Below, piece by piece: positions 7,737 to 10,221 of a stretch of DNA of 10,221 nt. Source of the stretch: Chitinophaga pinensis (GTDB lineage Bacteria; Bacteroidota; Bacteroidia; Chitinophagales; Chitinophagaceae); contig CAMCBE010000041.1 of the NCBI GenBank assembly GCA_945872805.1, positions 1 to 10,221 of the forward strand, given 5' to 3'. A program made the translations under genes and the position numbers. The notes beneath the pieces were generated by a model. That model ran no database searches. It saw only the letters and a list, made by a program, of their open reading frames with translations, and had not been told where the DNA came from. Each line of letters starts with the position of its first letter. The stretch's first letter is position 1.

Positions 7737-8129
7737 TCAGATTACTCGAGGAGGTTGAAATACAGAAACCTGCTTGTATTGCGGAGTCAAGCCCTTATTA
7801 ATCGGTGTAAAATCTTTTGAAAAGATTTCAGGAAATGGCGCCAACTGAATCGGATCAGCAGGTGAATTATACACTACTGTAAAACTTATATTAGATTGAT
7901 GCAGTGGAAGTGAAGCATGCCGCTTAGGGTCTGAACTTTCATGCTTGGAATTAAAATAATGCAATTTTAAAAATTGAACCATGGTTAACGGGTTCGAACC
8001 TTTTTCATGCTCAATAAAATGTTCTATTAAACTGTTGAACTTAACAAGCTCAGTGAGGAAATTTCCTGATGAAATAATCTGAATGGAGAGTATAATGAAA
8101 ATAATTCTTTTCACGTCCTCAAGATACAA
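7737..8129 (-). CDS. small His-rich exported protein of metal-efflux clusters, function unknown
   Basis: A protein of about 130 residues with one N-terminal hydrophobic segment (about 8-20), probably an uncleaved or cleaved export signal. The central region carries six histidines within 41 residues (His37, 41, 57, 63, 71, 77) in the pattern EHFIEHE, LKLHYF and SLPLH, and there is no cysteine. I recall similar small proteins with EHxxEH and FLxxHY motifs next to CusA/CzcA-type pumps in Bacteroidota, annotated as hypothetical; a periplasmic metal-binding accessory role is inference. The start is uncertain: the frame opens with TTG at 8129, but GTG at 8114 would give the more typical VKRIIFIIL signal start; GAGGA upstream of that GTG is only 1 base away, too close for a good Shine-Dalgarno. 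The gene sits 87 bases after the beta-barrel gene and 100 bases before the pump. Real gene likely, function open. Confidence 0.7.
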   Translation of the reverse strand: MYLEDVKRIIFIILSIQIISSGNFLTELVKFNSLIEHFIEHEKGSNPLTMVQFLKLHYFNSKHESSDPKRHASLPLHQSNISFTVVYNSPADPIQLAPFPEIFSKDFTPINKGLTPQYKQVSVFQPPRVI

Positions 8130-8216
8130 ATTTATAAGGATTTGAATACTACTTGCAACAATCCTTTTTTTGAAAAAAACGAAAGAATCTTTTTATGAGA
8201 GATAAAATGACTTTCA

Positions 8217-9059
8217 TCATAATTTACGCTTAAATGCATTCAAAAATGTTCTTTCATATGAAAATTGCAAACTAGACGACGACATCCTATATGCATTCCC
8301 TGACAACTGAAAACGATATCCTAAATTTACCTTTGAATTACTATTGATGATAAGTTGCAATGCAGGTGCCATATCAAAATATCCTGTCCGCCTATCTAAT
8401 CCAGCCCCACCCAAAAACTCACAATACACATTTAGATTGGTCTGATTAAAGCCTTTGTATTGACGAGGCAACAATAGATAACCAGCAGAAAAACTATAGG
8501 TAACGTTCTGATAACTAAATTTTCTTGGCCCACTATATTTTTCCCAGCGCTCTTTATTTATTACCTCCGTTAATCCAATGGTAGAAGAAACAGCAAGCTT
8601 ATGAATAAGCTGAGTAAATATGAATCCTGCTTGCAACGCTGTATGATCGCCGTCTACAGTAAGCTCGTCAAAGTTTAGTTCATTTTTGCTTACTATCCCC
8701 TTTGCATATAATGCAACTCGAAAATGTTTATGCACTTCATCTATAGATAAAAATCGATACTTAAGGTATAGGCCCATCGACTCAAAACGAGTGGCACTAT
8801 TGGTATACATATCTGAAAGGGTGACAGAAGGATGAAACATCAATTTTTTACTCACCCCCAACTGGGTCTCAAGCATGTGCCTACTTGAAATAAGGTATCT
8901 TCCATCGGTTTCTTGCTCTATAAACTTGCCTGTATATTTAACGCCAAAAGACTTTGCCGGCATAGTAGAAGCTGGCTCACTAAATACATAGAGCTCCTGT
9001 GCAGAGATAATCTGTATACCAAAACACGAAAAAAGGATAACCAATAAACTACTTTTCAT
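8217..9059 (-). CDS. predicted outer-membrane beta-barrel protein of the metal cluster
   Basis: I chose the ATG at 9059, giving 280 residues, because it starts a clear signal peptide (MKSSLLVILFSCFG, cleavage after IISA at 20). A start at 9152 in the same frame would overlap the upstream HMA gene by 85 bases and bury the signal peptide. The mature protein lacks cysteine and hydrophobic helices and shows alternating aromatic/polar beta-strands, for example GLYLKYRFLS, NVTYSFSAGYLLLP, VNLGYRFQLSGNAY and SLQFSYERTFLNAF near the C-terminus, as in a barrel of perhaps 10-14 strands. The N-terminal ELYVFSEPASTMPAKSFGVK resembles proteins I recall from Bacteroidota metal-resistance loci that have no assigned function. 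It begins 8 bases after the HMA gene stop, so translation is probably coupled. A role as a metal-related pore or sensor is speculation; localisation is well supported. Confidence 0.8.
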   Translation of the reverse strand: MKSSLLVILFSCFGIQIISAQELYVFSEPASTMPAKSFGVKYTGKFIEQETDGRYLISSRHMLETQLGVSKKLMFHPSVTLSDMYTNSATRFESMGLYLKYRFLSIDEVHKHFRVALYAKGIVSKNELNFDELTVDGDHTALQAGFIFTQLIHKLAVSSTIGLTEVINKERWEKYSGPRKFSYQNVTYSFSAGYLLLPRQYKGFNQTNLNVYCEFLGGAGLDRRTGYFDMAPALQLIINSNSKVNLGYRFQLSGNAYRMSSSSLQFSYERTFLNAFKRKL

Positions 9060-9067
9060 ACCCTTGA

Positions 9068-9616
9068 TTATATGATTGCATGAAAAATGCGCGTAGACTC
9101 TTTGATTCCATGCGAAGAACAACAAGATTCTGCCCGGCCTGTCTTGATACATTGCATTCTAGTCATTGTCATAAACTTTTTAAACTCTTTTGCTGATACA
9201 AATGCTTGATCAACTAGTCTAAAATTTATATCCATTGGAACATCCTGAGAAGATGCATTCAGGAAATGAAAAACTTTTTGGCCAATAGATATATGTTTAT
9301 CAACCTCTATTTTTACTGGATTTACATGTGCTGAGACAGACAAAGAGGCAATAGAAAAACCGGCATCTTGAACTTTCTGGCTCAATGCATCTAGATCAAC
9401 ATCTGTACCCTCTTTAAAAATAATGACAAATGCAGAGGCATTAAGATCAGTATCAACATTATCTACAAATGGCAATGATGTTAAGTTAGAATATACCGCT
9501 TTAGCACATAGAGCACAGGTTAACCCACTAGCTTGTAATGTGGCCTTTGTGATTTGTGCAGATGTTATTAATGCAAAAGATAGTCCGACAAGCAGACAGA
9601 ATAAATACTTCTTCAT
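9068..9616 (-). CDS. secreted heavy-metal-associated (HMA) domain protein with C-terminal Cys/His site
   Basis: A 182-residue protein with a signal peptide (MKKYLFCLLVGLSFALITSA, cleavage after residue 20). An HMA fold covers about 24-95, with the metal loop GLTCALC (Cys34, Cys37) and a second half ending DAGFSIASLSV. The remaining half is not a second HMA domain; it ends in a conserved-looking segment with MQCIKTGRAESCC (Cys156, 165, 166) and His169, a possible second metal site. Family knowledge: HMA domains bind soft or transition metals such as Cu(I), Hg, Zn or Cd through CxxC and pass them by ligand exchange. Here it would act in the periplasm or at the surface. A GC-rich hairpin precedes it, and the beta-barrel gene follows after 8 bases. 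No Shine-Dalgarno is visible (an AT-rich leader). Family call firm; the function of the C-terminal half is unknown. Confidence 0.88.
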   Translation of the reverse strand: MKKYLFCLLVGLSFALITSAQITKATLQASGLTCALCAKAVYSNLTSLPFVDNVDTDLNASAFVIIFKEGTDVDLDALSQKVQDAGFSIASLSVSAHVNPVKIEVDKHISIGQKVFHFLNASSQDVPMDINFRLVDQAFVSAKEFKKFMTMTRMQCIKTGRAESCCSSHGIKESTRIFHAII

Positions 9617-9631
9617 GGTAAATTAAAATAT

Positions 9632-9654
9632 GGGCGGCCTGTACCAGGCCGCCC
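9632..9654 (-). terminator. GC-rich intergenic hairpin (attenuator, terminator or mRNA-stabilising element)
   Basis: A perfect inverted repeat of GGGCGGCCTG (9632-9641) and CAGGCCGCCC (9645-9654) with a 3-base loop, strikingly GC-rich in AT-rich DNA. It begins 7 bases after the stop codon of the first HMA gene and ends 15 bases before the ATG of the next. On the - strand it is followed by ATATTTTAATTT, a weak, interrupted T tract, so partial termination or 3' end protection of the upstream message is more likely than complete termination. It would raise the first gene's product relative to the rest. Confidence 0.6.
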
Positions 9655-9661
9655 TAGTGAA

Positions 9662-10135
9662 TTACTTTTTGCAACACTCTTTGTCTGTGCAATTAGCCAT
9701 ATCCTCACAACAATCTTTGTAGTTGCATACAACCATATCGTTGTCGCATTTAGAATCGTTGTTGGATTCTATTTTATCAGATGATGTAGCTTTATCTACA
9801 ACCTTGCGGTCATATTGACAGCAAGAATTAAGATCTTTATATGCATCTGTTGGAGCAGTGAAATCTTGAGTATCATATCCAGAAGCGGCTACTGCCTCTT
9901 GAATAGTTTTTGAATCAGACTTTTTTTGATTGTATGCTACTGTTAACACCTTTGTCACTTTATTCCAACTAGCACTAGTAGCACCACCCTTTAGCGCTGC
10001 TGCTTCAATGGTCTTTTGACACATCCCACAGTTACCCCAAACTTTAATGTCTTCAGTCTTACTCTTTTGTGCAAATGCAGTTCCAGTAAAAAATACAGCG
10101 AAAGCGATTGATGTAAATAATATTATATTTTTCAT
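9662..10135 (-). CDS. secreted HMA-fold protein with cysteine-rich metallothionein-like tail
   Basis: A 157-residue protein, first gene of the - strand cluster. The signal peptide ends AFA before Gln23. An HMA-like domain (about 28-92) has the metal loop GNCGMC (Cys36, Cys39) and the closing EAVAASGYDTQD. Next comes DLNSCCQYDRK with Cys105-Cys106, a motif I recall from related Bacteroidota proteins. After a Ser/Asp/Lys-rich linker, the last 28 residues hold seven cysteines (130, 137, 142, 143, 149, 154, 155), including two CC pairs, among many acidic and lysine residues. This looks like a flexible metal-chelating tail. Eleven cysteines in the mature chain suggest high-capacity binding of thiophilic metal outside the cytoplasm, possibly passing metal to the pump adaptor (inference). 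No Shine-Dalgarno is visible before the ATG; a palindrome lies 29-42 bases upstream. Domain call firm, role inferred. Confidence 0.88.
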   Translation of the reverse strand: MKNIILFTSIAFAVFFTGTAFAQKSKTEDIKVWGNCGMCQKTIEAAALKGGATSASWNKVTKVLTVAYNQKKSDSKTIQEAVAASGYDTQDFTAPTDAYKDLNSCCQYDRKVVDKATSSDKIESNNDSKCDNDMVVCNYKDCCEDMANCTDKECCKK

Positions 10136-10163
10136 GATTGTGTTTTTAAATGTAAAAAGTCAA

Positions 10164-10177
10164 TACCAAGTTTGGTA
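10164..10177. promoter_or_regulatory. Palindrome upstream of the metal cluster, possible operator
   Basis: TACCAA and TTGGTA flank a 2-base GT centre, a 14-base dyad starting 29 bases upstream of the first HMA start codon. Its position in the leader or promoter suits a repressor or activator site for the cluster. It matches no operator I can name, and no regulator gene is in the window. A TATAAT hexamer on the - strand lies further upstream, but I see no fitting -35 or -33 element. Confidence 0.3.
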
Positions 10178-10221
10178 ATGAAGAAAATGAATTATACAAA
10201 CACGAATCAAATACGGAAATT

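Noticed and set aside
8127..8134. TAAATTTG on the - strand, a match to the Bacteroidota -7 box TAnnTTTG, with a TTG 21 bases upstream
   Set aside because: The region is AT-rich enough for chance matches, and a start here would leave almost no leader before the His-rich gene. Kept only as a weak possibility.
8165..8179. Seven T, one G, seven A palindrome
   Set aside because: A pure A/T stem with a 1-base centre is too weak to call a terminator, and no GC stem lies next to it.
9060..9152. Extended N-terminus of the beta-barrel gene starting at 9152
   Set aside because: It would overlap the HMA gene by 85 bases and place 31 residues in front of a clear signal peptide; the start at 9059 is preferred.
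9423..9626. Open frame on the + strand opposite the second HMA gene
   Set aside because: It is antisense to a clear HMA and signal-peptide coding region and has no supporting motif.

Overview
The window looks like chromosomal or accessory DNA from a member of the Bacteroidota, probably near the Chitinophagaceae. The base composition is AT-rich, most starts lack a strong Shine-Dalgarno, exported proteins have AQ/AQQ-type signal-peptide ends, and the heavy-metal RND pump carries a C-terminal TolC-type domain, a fusion often seen in this phylum. The taxonomic call is inference from gene style, not a database match. No stretch without a gene exceeds about 100 bases. No tRNA, rRNA, CRISPR array, insertion sequence or transposase is visible.

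Left part, + strand (1-2025): a two-gene unit. The first gene is cut by the window edge and encodes a class I glutamine amidotransferase domain with an unusual nucleophile elbow. Eight bases later comes a 397-residue ATP-grasp-like protein. Together they resemble an amide- or peptide-bond-forming pair: one supplies ammonia from glutamine or cleaves a gamma-glutamyl bond, the other activates a carboxylate with ATP. The substrate is unknown.

Middle and right part, - strand (2118-10135): a heavy-metal handling cluster read right to left. The order is a secreted HMA-fold protein with a Cys-rich tail, a second secreted HMA protein with a C-terminal Cys/His site, a predicted outer-membrane beta-barrel, a small His-rich exported protein, a CzcA-type RND pump fused to a TolC-type outer-membrane channel, and a lipoprotein periplasmic adaptor. 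The six genes are co-directional with gaps of 8 to 100 bases, so they probably form one operon or two closely coupled ones. The likely scheme is that periplasmic HMA and His-rich proteins bind metal and the adaptor/pump/channel complex expels it. The TM4 signature of the pump is of the divalent-cation type (Zn/Co/Cd/Ni), not the Cus Cu/Ag type, while the Cys-based HMA proteins fit soft metals in general. No metal-responsive regulator is in the window; it may lie beyond base 10221.

The most notable points are the pump-channel fusion that keeps an apparent start codon, Shine-Dalgarno and signal peptide for the channel half; the amidotransferase/ATP-grasp pair; a strong GC-rich hairpin between the two HMA genes; and two interlocked inverted repeats between the convergent units. 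I see no clearly new defence or mobile system; the unexplained biochemistry is concentrated in the ATP-grasp pair and the small accessory proteins of the metal cluster.
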